A DNA stretch of 64,000 nucleotides from Homalodisca vitripennis (Eukaryota > Arthropoda > Insecta > Hemiptera > Cicadellidae), in contig NC_060213.1 of the NCBI RefSeq assembly GCF_021130785.1, positions 67,127,001 to 67,191,000 of the forward strand, given 5' to 3'. Position numbers and translations under genes: made by a program. How positions within the stretch are numbered: position 1 is the first letter of the stretch; the number at the start of each line of letters is the position of its first letter. Shown here piece after piece: positions 1-12,785 of this stretch. The notes beneath the pieces were generated by a model, which worked only from the letters and a program-made list of their open reading frames with translations, was not told the DNA's origin and made no database searches.

Positions 1-773
1 ATCTTTAAAAATACATAACCATACTACATCCAAATAAATTAATGTAGCTACTTAAAATTTGACTAAAATATAATTAATTTGTAGTTATTTGCCCAAAAAT
101 GAGAAATATAACATTTCTTACAAAATCTAAAAAATTGCCTAAAAAAGCAACGTTCTTAATTACAATCAAACGTGCACAATTTTATGCTTAAATATATATG
201 TGAAATAACTTTCATTCAAACAATAATTCATTTTATAAGTTTTATAAATATACTAATTAGAATTTGTTTGTCATAAACATTTATCTTACGACGAATATAA
301 TAATAATAATCTTTAAACATGATTTTACTAGACATTTCATAAAAAGAATAGACTTAAAAAGGAATTGTAATTAGAATTCTGAGTTTGAAATAGTAAAGTT
401 ATCTTCTATAAATTTTTGATGATTACAACATATTGATAATCCGTATATGAAAACTCTCTTCAAACTGGATTGAGAAATAACTTATATGTATGGGTTGTTC
501 AAACGAAAGGAAATAGTTTTTTCAAAGGTTTAATAAATGTTACAGTAGAGAGAGAAGGTACCATTAGCTCTTCTAGGGGCAATGTCAGTGGTCTGTCCAA
601 AAACTGACGAGAGGTTCGGTTGAACAAGGGCTGAGACAAAATGTACGTATTATTATGGTAAACCAAAAATCCCCCACATTCTTTATATATAACTTTCAAA
701 TTTAAAAAAATTTAAATTCTGCTCTTTTAAAAACTGTTAAATATGTCATACTCAGATATTGTTGTGTTTTTAG
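1..773. other. AT-rich sequence upstream of the P450-like exon
   Basis: No exon is recognisable on either strand. If the exon at 774 belongs to a gene running in from the left, this is its last intron; the equivalent intron in the main gene is about 2 kb. Confidence 0.4.
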
Positions 774-932
774 GGAAGACCTATGCAATGGTCATGATGA
801 AGACAGTCCTGGTGCATGTGCTGAGACGGCTGCGAGTGAAGTCACACACTAAAATGTCTGAACATACAGTACGAACTGAGGGTGGTGATACACCAGAGCT
901 TTCCACTCCTGGTCACCTTCCATCCTAGATAA
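774..932 (+). pseudogene. terminal P450 exon of a CYP4-like paralogue, one-base frameshift
   Basis: After GTGTTTTTAG an open stretch encodes KTYAMVMMKTVLVHVLRRLR and SHTKMS. This matches the L-helix exon of the main P450 (KAYAMIVMKTVLVHILRRLR) and starts in the same phase. The frame breaks near 861 by a single extra A. Read one base on, the sequence continues as IQYELRVV, then PLLVTFHPR and TAA, aligning to the last residues and stop of the paralogue (IVYELKVV, PLLVSFHPR). The copy is 159 bp against 158 bp. No exon with the heme loop is visible in 1-773, so the rest of the gene is either off the left edge or absent. It may be a decayed gene, an orphan exon, or a functional gene with a sequencing error here. 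Confidence 0.85.
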
Positions 933-1918
933 GCAAGCGTACACTTCTATGTTTTACTTGAGAACATGTCCCATTGAAACTGGATGGTCTTCGAACATCT
1001 TTACTTATTTTAAATCGCTCATGAATTATAAATGTGGGTAAACTATTAAATGTAGGCTACTTGTTTTTATAGTGTCAGCATTAATTTACAAAACCCTACC
1101 ATGTTTACAAAGATTTTGCAGAGTGAGCTAGGGATAATCCCTTTCTTTCTCTTATATCTTATACCTTGTCATCCAAATTGTATGCACAATGAAGGGATTT
1201 TGGGAACCATAGGAGATTCAGCAAATGTTAAAAGTACAAAGTTTTGCGTAACAACAAGATAATAAAATCAATGTGGTTAACTTAACTATTGGTTGCGTCC
1301 TCATATTTTTATATATTTATACATTCTTAAACAGCTGATCGTAAAATTTGTACAGCTTTACCGACCCTACAATTATTGCAATAAAAATCCTTTTATTAAA
1401 AATGATTGGAGTATATAGTGTGAGCTGATACCAAAAAATAAGTGCAGTGAAACATCAGGTTTACCAACCATCTGACTAATAGAATAAAATTTATTTTTAA
1501 ATTGCCATACAAAAGCGGGTTTTTATCATTTATTTGATGAATACCTCAAGGAAAATATTTTAAATTTGTATTTTTGAAAATCATAGAAAATATTCTTTAT
1601 TTTAAATTAAAAAAAATGATTTGTTGAGTTTGCAATGTTTTAAATATAAGTACTATTAAGAGAACTGTGAAAGTTTAGACATTTAGACTTAAATACCGTT
1701 GTTTAGCTCAGCGAGTGAACGACGCAACCAATATTTGATTCAATCAAACTGATTTGTTGGTCTTGTTATTACTCACAACTTTGCCCATTTAATAGTTGCT
1801 GTATCTTTTACGATTTCCAAGATCCCTTCAGTGTGCATAAAATTTGGAACTATATATGGAATTATATATATGTATATATAATATCCATATACCGTGTGTT
1901 CCAAATTTTACACAAATA

Positions 1919-1921
<3 letters not shown>

Positions 1922-2009
<88 letters not shown>
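1922..2009. repeat. compound (AT)n(TG)n microsatellite
   Basis: About 34 bp of alternating AT run directly into about 55 bp of TG. Open frames here (Tyr-Ile then Cys-Val repeats) are products of the repeat and not genes. Confidence 0.97.
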
Positions 2010-2013
<4 letters not shown>

Positions 2014-5000
2014 CTTGTGCTTTTTGTGCTTTATTTAATTCTTCAAGATTATATTAAAAATAATACGGTTTTATTTTGTGCTAAATCCTTATTTTGAAGG
2101 GAAATAACTAAATAAACTTTTACGAGTATCTTGTTTCTACTTAGGTGGTCAAACCATATTATAGGGAATTCAAATAATAGGTTTAACATTTCATCCAGAT
2201 TACTTATACTCTGGTTAAATGTGATGAGATCATATAAAAGGCAGAAATGTCGAGTTAGAACTAATGTAACTCCTCTAAATCACTGTCAGTAAATACTTTT
2301 CACGTATCTTATGCATAGAAATTAATTTTAACGGGAAACTTTTTAGCAATTTTGACTCTCTAGGATATAAACTATCAAGAACTATCGCACAAAAGAACGG
2401 AGGACGGACAGACGGGAAACGACATGGCTCTGTGTTGATCCTGAAATTATGATATTTATAGATACTACTACAAAGTCCAACCCTGCATGTTATGCAGGAC
2501 AACATAAACTAGTATCTTCTTGTACTTTTACATGTATGGAAAGTCGTTATCAGAGAGCACAAATCCTCTTCAAACATTACTTTGGCACAAATTATAATTA
2601 GTCTGTGTAATTTGGACACACGGGACTAAGAGAGTAAGTCCTTGTTTACTCTGACACCGGGTTTACATCCTCGGGATAAAATACACAGTAAAAATGCAAA
2701 TGGAGTCTTAAAAACAGATAAGGGTTTGCGATGTTATATGAGGCAATGCATTACTTTATTTTATCAGTTTTGAAAAATGTATTCTATTTTGTTTAGAAAT
2801 TGAGATAAAACCAAGCATCTATTTGGTTCACTATGACTTGAGTAAGATAATAATGAATTTTTAGATTTTAATATATTTTTGATACGCGCCTTTATAACGT
2901 TATACAAATAAATAAAGAGAAGATAAAAAAGTATATAATTATTTTCACACTTTTGATTCACTCGTATTTTAACACTCGTATTTTAACCTCCTTTAACGAT
3001 AGAAATGGTTTCCTATAGGAAATGTCCATATAGATTTAAAGAAAAAAAAGATAGTGTGTGTATATGTATATTGCTCAATTCTTTTCGAATCGACTATAAA
3101 ATCGAATTAACACTAAGTGAACATGTTTTAAAGTGTTATTCGCAACATCGTATTTTAAATTAATAATTATACACATTTATTTAAAATTGTTTCAAATATA
3201 ATTTCATAGCTCGGACAATAAATCCAAATGTGACTTTATTGTAGCATCATATTTACTTTCGATCAGCCTTTATTTTACCAAAAGTATACAACTCTTTTTG
3301 TTTTGAATATAAAACTTATTTACATACAACACTAAATAAAAAGTCTAGCAATCATTCAAAACTAAAGGTTCTTCTTGTAATAAAAAATTCTAGTAACATT
3401 TTTCCACAGAATACGAGGTGACAAAATCTCTTACTTTTAAATCTTCTTTACAAATTTTTAATCAATCAAGTAATATCAAACAAGTAAAATATTCAATAAA
3501 TTGCTATTTAAATTTACTTTAAAAAAGAATTAAAATTGAAATTACTTAAAATATATACTTGTGAAAACTGCAAAAAAAAACTATTAAAATATATCAGATG
3601 TACTCAAAAAACGTCAAACTTCCATAAGGTTACAAATCCAAAATTTAAAATTACTTCGGAATTCTTCTGAAACCAAACCGTTACATTACATTAAACATTA
3701 AATCGCATTGACATACATTAAACAGACACTTCTTACTTTAACATCAAAAACTTATGCGGCTAGAAGACGAATGGAGTTATCTAGTATCATCATTGGACAG
3801 CTAGACTACCTCTCCTTTTTCTTCGTCTCATTCTGACACTCTTTATTTAACAATAGAAGCCCGGGTGGGATTTAATAAACAGTGCTTTGACCAAATTTTA
3901 ATCTTCGCATACCTGTTGTGTTTTTATGTTGGTGGCTGTGGGTACGTATTTTGCAGGTGAGGAGTAAGGATATACAGATTGGAATAATTAGTTTTTATTT
4001 ACTATAAAAATATACATGTGTCTTCTTCTCTCGATTTAGATGCACGCTAGACAACAAAACACAAGATAACCAACAAGATAAATTCATGATCATGCTATCT
4101 TTATATAGATATAATTTATTGCTTAATTATTAACCCTTTTACAACAATAGCTATAAACAACGATTGTGGACACGTTATTGGTTATAATTATACGAGAAAA
4201 TAACATTTACTTCAATGCAATTTACTTAACTTATAATGTAGTCCATATATGACTACAACGCTTGAGGATAGTTTTGAAATTATCATTTTGTCCCTTTATC
4301 GCTTAAAGTCACATTTTAACTTTATATCACTTTTGCTTATCGTCTGACAATATAACTTACCTGCAAGAGAAATAGATATAAGAAAGGGGATATATTGATC
4401 ATGAAGTCTATTTTTTTCTTTTTCAGTTTTAATTGTTACACGTAGCTTTCTTGATAGTAGCTCCATTTTATCATAAGGTGTATATGAGCTGATTTAAGAT
4501 ATCGAGGCGAAGTACTAGCCGTACTGTAGTTTCTGTGAACTATCTCCATTCCATTTTTATATGAAGTGTGCATCTTATGTTGTATCGATATATCTGTGTT
4601 ATATCGGGTTATTTGTACTCCTGATTATTTGATGTTGGGTTTTAAATCACGATGGTATTTTTTAGACATATACGGTTTTAATGTATTTTATAAAACCTTG
4701 AAGAAGACTGTATGTATATTCAGTTCTCGAAGCCTTGCGTTGTATATCTGCTGTAACGTATAACGATGACAAATGGCTAAAAAAACTCTTATAATTTTTT
4801 AATTATTCACAATCTGTGTGGAACATTATTACAAACAGTTCAAAGATTGTTAAATATGTTAACCTAACAACACTAAACAAATACTGGAACTATTTCACTT
4901 ATATAATGGAGAACACTCAATTAAAATAACTCATACAATATAGGAGTGTTACTTTTTTTAAACCAGAGGACCGGTTCAAACTACAAGAAATTGTAATATT

Positions 5001-8000
5001 AACCGAGTAGATTTTCAACTAAATCAAATATTACCATGAATTATTACTTACAAAATGTATACGTCCATTAATTATAAGAATAACAAAAATGGTTAGTTCA
5101 AAAAATTTACGGTAAGTACACAAAAGTGTAACAGCCTCACTAAATTGTTTTCTTTGTCCACAGAAAGTTTCATTCACAACATTAAAGTTGTTACTCGTGC
5201 TCTGAATGATGTCAGTTCTCAAAAGGTGCAACCAAGACAAAGAAAGCGCTTTGGATACTGCCCAACTAAGAACCTTGGCTAAGGGAGTAGTAGTAGAATA
5301 CCCATTAGTTCAGGAGTAGTAGATAAATCTAATGCCACCTAGCGTACTGTGCGCCATCGCACCACGTTAGTTTTAAATTTGAAATTTGACTAAAATCCAC
5401 TAAGCATAAATACTTGTTGGACCAATTCCAGAACGCTGTGGACTTGAACAAAGATAGAATCAAGAATTGTATACATTCTTAGACGGCGAGTAGTATCCAG
5501 GAAACACGAGGTCGGAACAGCAAGGGCAAATCTCAATAGTCACGCTATACTTTATATCCAGATATAAACTCTGAACTTTCAACAAGGGCGTCATCTGAAT
5601 TTCAGTTGGCACAACTGAATATAGTAATAATTTCTTAAGATAATCGTCATTTACAAAACTATTAAAATTGGGAAAATTGAACCCTATAACGTGGCGTTCT
5701 AAGAAAAGAAGTGTTTTATGAATGGGAAAGGAATTAAAGTCTGCCTTTTTAACTGACCACCAGATTTATTACATCATTTTCCTGCGTCAAAAATGACTTC
5801 TGTTGCACTTCAGTAGTTTGAGTGAATATTTTTATTTACCACGGTTATTACAAAATTTCCTAACAGAAAAATTTGAGAAAATAAAAAAAAAACAACGGGA
5901 CATATTATGTGTTAACATTGAAAAAAAGCCATTATAAGATTTACATGTTACAAAAAAGTACTTACGAGTTGCTATAGGAATAATACTACATGATTGGAAT
6001 ACTAAATTCGTATATCTGATTATATAGATTTATCCACACAATATGTCGAGAACCCATCGGGCTAATTTAAAATATTGATCAAACGCTTCATTTATACATT
6101 TAAAACAATAATATCAAAGTTTTACATGTTCGTAATATTTGGCTGATTGCAAAAGAGGGTTGTAAATCATAAAGATATACAGAAGATAAGGTGAATTGTA
6201 GATTTTTAATGCTGTAAAAAAACTTCATTTAAGGGGTTTTCCATATGAAGTTCATATTAAACGTCGTCGTAGGTCAATAAACAACCAGTTTTATGATTGG
6301 ATGTTCGGATATCGGATATAAATGGTTATAAAGTATACTGAATTTCATAATTGTATGTCTATGTATTAGTACAAAAACACGGTGCAACTAAAAATACCCC
6401 CACACATACAAGAGAGCACATTTACCAAAGCATTTTTAAATTTAGTACATACGAAGATAGTAATGTTATCATGGATGAATATTTAAATATGTTTAACGAA
6501 TATCCGTATAAACGAGATTCAGAGGACAAAAAGACTATTTAAAGTTCTAAAACTTACTTCAGCAAGCACTGAAAACAAAGTTACTTGAATAGAGAACTTT
6601 TAATTCAAACGCAACACCTTCATTAACTCAATGTTTTGAAATAGCTTTCTTGAAACTTTCAATGGAGTTGATGCCCTAAAGCAGAAAACAATATTTGAAT
6701 TGTTAATGTTCGCTATAATGGAGGAGCAGCGTATTTAAGTAACTGTCGTGAGTAAATATTTGAGAGCGTAATACCTCTAGGCCACGCCGTGAATGCAGAT
6801 TACTTCATATTATAATATGGTAAAATGATTTACTCTGTATTTTATACAAAATTACCTTCTGTTGTTTCCTGTGAAATTCCAAACTTAACTCTTACAGTTA
6901 TACTTTTATTTTTATTCCTAATTCTCTTTAAATATTTTTAAATACTTAAAAATATTATCTATGTGATATTTCTCATAATATACATAATATAAAGTTATGA
7001 AAGTACTTTTAAGCTGTTATTACAAAATAATATATCATTTTGAGAGTTAATACAAATTTTCTTATTTTTGCGTTATAAAATTGTTTTTTCCAATTTAGGG
7101 TTGAAATGCATATGTTTAATTCCATCATGTGTAGTTATACAAATAAGTATGTAGCATGAAAGGATTTAATTTATTGCAATAACAATATATTTTCATCACT
7201 CTTTGTACTATTACGATTAACTAAAAAGGTTTCCTACACACAGTTTCCTACTTTTATAACTAAAGTAGAGGTTTTTATGTACACAGAAATGTATCAGTTT
7301 CAGTTATATGCGTTCAGTGAACACATAAATCTTAGATACTTACATCAAATACTTCTGATAATTGTAAATGTTTAAACTATCGCTTTTAATACTAATGTCA
7401 AGAAAATGTAATTTTGAAACTCTAAACGTTTCACACAAGGTTATTAAATTCAAAAAAATAAAGTTAAAAGTCGGCAGATTATATTATTTTATTTTTAAAC
7501 ACTTTCATATACAACAGTATTATTAGTTAAAATATTTAAAACTAAACTCTGAGTTGATTTGACTTTTGATAGAACGCCAAATGGTTAGAACTCAGGATAG
7601 TAATTATGAATACATTAATAAAGTAATGTATCGGAATACATTCACTGTCAATCAATTTACCTGCACAAGCAAAAGTTTTAACATCTGAAATCGAAAAGTA
7701 AATGTTTCTCTAACAATCTTATAACTTGTATTCAAATTTAGCAAGTCAATACTTTTTACTATCAACATATGAATTTAAAATGGGGGTTATATATTTCTCT
7801 CTACGCTCGTAAGTTTTCAATTTAATATGTATATTATTATAAATTCTTTATTTGAATTCAAAATCCTTTGACTATTGGTAAAATTTATAATGATCTCATT
7901 ATGATGAATTTGTTGATAAAGAATCATTTAGTTGATTTATACAAACCTTTTCTAGGAGTTTGTTTCTACTTCTTTGCGCTTAGTCTAAAACCATCAACTC

Positions 8001-11000
8001 TTTGATGTATCCCTTTATATGCCCGAATATTATGTTTAGATTGAGATGAATTTCATGAAATTTTAGACATATTGCTTTAAGATAGGAAAATGTTTTTGAA
8101 AAGTAATCGATTTATTATTTGTTGTTCTTACTGGATCAGGAAACAATGCCTCGAGGAATGAATAATCTTGTGATAGACTAATATTTTATAATGTTAAATT
8201 CTACATATTACGGAAGGTGACAGAGATTTTCCAAAATTGTTTACCATTCACTGATAATATTATAAAACTTTAAACTAGCTAAATAACAAATTATGTTAAA
8301 GTTTTTAAAACGTTGGTCTATTTCGGATACACAGTTACCACACAAAACTTATATATTACTGTTTTTGAATCGCTGAATGACAATCTTAAAAACCTTTCAT
8401 AATTTTTCTATCATCTAAAACTACTTGTATTATTTCTTAGGCGTTCTTAATATTTATGACCTGCTATTAAATATTAATGAGGAGCTGCAACAAACGAATT
8501 TATTTATTTCTATTTATCTGCCTGTCTGTATTCATGACTTCTAGAAAGTTAAACATTAGCTTTGAAATTTTCCATGAAGCTTCATTTCTTAAAAAAAAAC
8601 CGTGAGATCAACGATGTTGCATATTACTTCATAGAATTAGTAAAGGGTAAGCGGACACTTTTACATTAGTCTCAAGGATAACTTTGATGGTAAGGAGAAA
8701 ATCTTTGAATAAAATTAATTGTGAACAGACGGAATATATTCATATCCTGAGCTTTTAACATCTGACATATTGACATATTTAGTCTAAGTACCAAAATAAA
8801 ACAAAGTTAAGTCAAGAAATTTTGCACTTTTACAACTTAGGAAAATATTTGTTTGTAGCACGTAGTTTTATAATTTATATGTTCCTATAAATCATAGTTT
8901 ATAAAAATGTTTTTGTAAATTATTCAATACAATTTATGAAATGATTTATTGCCAAAGAATTGATGAAGACAATTGATCCTCTAATAAGGAAGTGAAAATG
9001 GTTTAAATGGCCTAAAATTCTAGTGTAAAATAAAAGAAGCAAACACGTCTAAACTGATCCATTCCACAGGAGAGATTAAATAGGATTGAACAATGTGAAG
9101 GAGATCCTGCTACGCGCGCAGGCGGGAATCTGCCAGGAAGCTTAACTTGTGTGTTCGATGTGGCAGAAGGGCTTTACTCTAATCTTATAAAATAAACGAA
9201 AAACTCCAATTTAAGTTTACGTTCCTCCTAACTGGGCAATTTTCTTTTCCTGTCTTTACAAATAAATTGAATAATTTTTATGTCATAGAACTTTCATACC
9301 ATTAAAATTTAGTTTAGCTTATTATTCAATTTGTAATATAACATGGAGTTTCACTCCCTTGTTGAATTAAGTAATAATAAATTATATTTAGTAGGAGTAT
9401 TTTATCCGCTATTTAAATATTTGGCGTAATCGATGAAAGAATAACAATAGTTTAATTTTTTTTATTATGGTTAACTGCATATTGTCTTCTGACTTATGTA
9501 GCCAGTGAAGAGAATAAACTTATATTAGAAACGGTTTAGATATCTGAAGTATAATGTGACTTAAGTTTAATACTTGAATTAATTAATGGAAACCTATGCC
9601 AGGGATAATTGTCTAACACGTTTAATCGATCATATTACAAGGAAAATATAATATTCCATATAATTTTTTAATGTTCTGCGTCGGTCTATCTCACTGGAAA
9701 GAGATAAGTTCTGAGCTAATATTGCGCTGTTCTGGTGTGCAAATATTTGCAATGAAAACATAGCCATAACCGAGCTCAAACAGAAACCCACTGTGGACAA
9801 TATTCGTGCCGTTCGTTATCTGTCGTTTATTGTCTGTCCATCAGTGATTTAACAAAGCAAAACCGGTGTTTCAATAATAACCGATTGACGGATCACAGCT
9901 TTGATAAGAATTATAGCTGCCGCTAACAATGGTTAAAGCGTTTATTTACCGAAATAAAACTGTTCCATTTCCATTTCTTTGTATTAACAGTTATAATAAA
10001 GGGCAAGTAATTTGTTATACTTGCCTCATTATTAACACGGATTTCCTTCACAGAGAATCCTGATATTATATATTTCTTGGTAATTGAACCTAAATATCTT
10101 CCTTATTTCACACTCGAAGTTAGGGCTATCTTGTCTGCTATTACGGATGGACCAACGGATTAAGGGTGACTTCCTGACTACCACCAATGACAGGACAGGC
10201 GGGCTGTTTGCAAGGACAGGAATCCAAACAGCAGTTACGCTCGAAATTGCTTCACTCGGATACCGATAGACTGCGCATTGCCAAAAATACAAAAAGTTTC
10301 GTCAAACACTTTACTTCCTCATTATTATAATATAAGGTCTTACTTAAAAAACATCGCTAAGGTGATGATGCATTTTTTCGCAAAAATTTGTATCTTTATT
10401 CTGTGAAGTCTCTCGTGAGCACGTAATGCTTGCAAGTCAGCACTAGTTTCCTACCATTTATAGGTATAAATAGACATTACTTATACCCAAACTTCAAAAT
10501 TTTTCACAATTACGTACAGGTGACAAGATATTCTTTGTCATTGGCTTGGTTTGGTAATAGGACTTTGGAAGTTTTACACATTAACATGTTAAAACTCAAC
10601 AGTGAAGAGAGAAAGCTAACAGGTGTTTAAAAAAAGAAGCAGGGTTCAAGCGAGGAATTAAACCAGAGCGAAAATCTAAGTATGGCGGAATAAATTCAAG
10701 GAACGGACAAACTAATTACACTGTTAAATGAACGATGGTCTCGTGTACAAAATACAAATGGACCAACTAATCAAGAGTAATTTATAATACCTCATGTAGC
10801 GTGGGAGTTATTTCCCAAATGATGTTTTCATTGTTTATGTTTCAATTGTGATGGTGGAAACAAATGTTCAATTATTCAAATTTGATTAGTGAACAATGTG
10901 TTTTTATTGTACCGTGGAGCATAGCTAGTAACACAAACGCTTACAGCAATCATCGCTAGGCCTGATAATCGTACACGTCATCATGTGAGTTTATTAATAT

Positions 11001-11640
11001 TGCCTGCTGGTTTACGAGTTGACATTTTCACATAAATCTTCTTGTTCCCTTTCTACACTTAATTTAACTTGAGTTCCTTAGGCGTTTCTCTAGCCACCTG
11101 ATACGAGTGTAGTTTACGGGATTGAACGGCGAGAGATTCATTGATGCAAATTGTGATGTCTTGAGCAAAATTCCTAGTCAGCTTTCAGGCACTTACGTTT
11201 GAGACTTATATTTTTGTTTAAAAATCTCCTAATATCATCGTATTTAGAACTGAATTTTCTGTTGCCCGGACCTAGATGACATGGTTTCCCAACTGAAAAC
11301 AAGCATCGAACATATTTACACTGAATTCATCAAAGTAAATTACCATGGAAACTTTTAAACGAAAATATTCCGTATCTTAATTTTTAGATATGGTACTTTA
11401 AGAGGCTATCAAATGATTCCAGTGAGAATACTGGAATAAATCATATACGGCGTTTTAACACGTTTCTTTTTATTTTAAATCTTCATTTTTATTCTCTATC
11501 TCTACAGCTTGAGCTTTAAGGGCTTTAAGGGCGTACACGCATTGTTTGGATATCAGCAATTTCGGGACGAGTTAGCTCTAGCGTCTTGCAGATCCTAGTT
11601 GGCTAGGGTTTCAGTTTTTATAATGGTTAGGGTGAACTAT
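2010..11640. other. long AT-rich intergenic stretch
   Basis: No convincing exon is seen. Open frames are short and lack recognisable protein patterns. Small GC-richer patches occur near 9.06-9.18 kb, 9.68-9.92 kb and 10.1-10.3 kb. The last shares a short peptide-coding block with 57.87 kb (listed separately). Confidence 0.5.
10160..10269 (+). other. fragment of an unidentified repeated coding sequence
   Basis: The + frame reads KGDFLTTTNDRTGG, then LFARTGIQTAVTLE. A related block at 57868-57907 reads KGDFHTTTNGRVG in frame and then hits a stop. Two copies that differ while keeping the peptide suggest descent from a coding repeat, probably a transposon. The family is not recognised. Confidence 0.4.
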
Positions 11641-11662
11641 AAGATATATATAATATATCACC

Positions 11663-11693
11663 ACTTTTTGTGATTCAATGTTTATTGAAATTA
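11663..11693 (+). repeat. body fragment of the same SINE, headless
   Basis: A 31-bp stretch beginning ACTTTTTGTGATTCAATG is identical to the body of the SINE 250 bp downstream. No tRNA-like head precedes it. It is either a 5'-truncated insertion or a local duplication. Confidence 0.6.
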
Positions 11694-11841
11694 AATAAGG
11701 CTATTGCCATTTATACAATTTAATGTAAATAAAAGTCGTTTGATAGGTGTTTGGTCTCCCGATCATATGTTAGTTTGCTTATTTAAACGCATATGTGACA
11801 GATACGGCTAAATAAAAAATAATTTAATCGGAAAAAGTAAG

Positions 11842-11939
11842 CGCTCTGTGGTGTAATGGTAGCACATTCACCCGGCAAGTGAGAGATCCGGGTTCGACTC
11901 CCGCCAGAGCTAGTACTTTTTGTGATTCAATGTTTATTG

Positions 11940-12000
<61 letters not shown>
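11842..12000 (+). mobile_element. tRNA-derived SINE with (AT)n tail
   Basis: The head (11842-11912) folds as a tRNA. The acceptor has 6 of 7 pairs. The D-stem is GTGT/GCAC, the anticodon stem TTCAC/GTGAG with loop CCGGCAA, and the T-loop GGTTCGACTCC. The sequences TGGTGTAATGGTAGC and GGTTCGACTCC are good A- and B-box matches for RNA polymerase III. The would-be anticodon GGC (Ala) has C at position 33 instead of U, there is no G3:U70 Ala identity pair, and T-stem pair 49-65 is mismatched. It is therefore not a working tRNA. A 31-bp body (11915-11945) and a long AT tail follow. The body recurs without the head at 11663-11693. Confidence 0.72.
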
Positions 12001-12736
12001 AAACAATAATAAGCACTTTGTTAATTTTGAACAGTGCCCACGGTGTTGTGTTCTTCGTAACAATAAATCGCTATATTTGTAAACTTTGCTATCTACTGTA
12101 AGAGTACAATATATTACGAGGAATAAATGAGTTACCTCTCACAAAGTTATATCTCAGTGAAATATGACGATTTGAAGTGACAGTTCTTGGAGACATCAGT
12201 CATTTCACTCCTGTCACCTTATTTTTCTCATCATTTCAGGAAAAGGAGTGAATAAAAGTAGTTACTTATATACGTTGCTCATTACTTTTACTATGTTTTT
12301 TTAATACACCATATCATTTGTCAAGTCATAATAAATAAATAATTTCAATTAGGTCTATTTTGTTAAAACAGCAAATAAATCTTTAAAATTATAACAACAA
12401 AATGTACGCATTTATTACTAGTTCAAGCATATATTAACTTTACCAAATAATCTGACTTAAAAAGTCTGATTTATTTTTTATTTAAATCTGATTTAAAATA
12501 CATTATAAAAATAGCTATAAAATTCGTTTTATTATTCTTTAGCGGAAATGTATTTTAGTATATTATTATTTTACAGGTGTGAAGTATAATCGTTCAAACA
12601 TAAAGTGAATGACTCGCACTGTTTCTTTATATTACAGTATTTAATTGAAAGAAGGTTTGAACGAATGTGCCCTCACTGAGACATTCAATAGCTCTTAAAG
12701 GTAACCTTTAATTTAAATCCTTCCGTAACAGTGTTC

Positions 12737-12739
<3 letters not shown>

Positions 12740-12782
<43 letters not shown>
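12740..12782. repeat. (AT)n microsatellite
   Basis: About 43 bp of uninterrupted alternating AT. Confidence 0.95.

Positions 12783-12785
<3 letters not shown>

Noticed and set aside
11842..11912. Functional tRNA-Ala (anticodon GGC)
   Set aside because: C33 replaces the invariant U, a T-stem pair is mismatched, no Ala identity pair, and the sequence is followed by a repeated SINE body and an AT tail.
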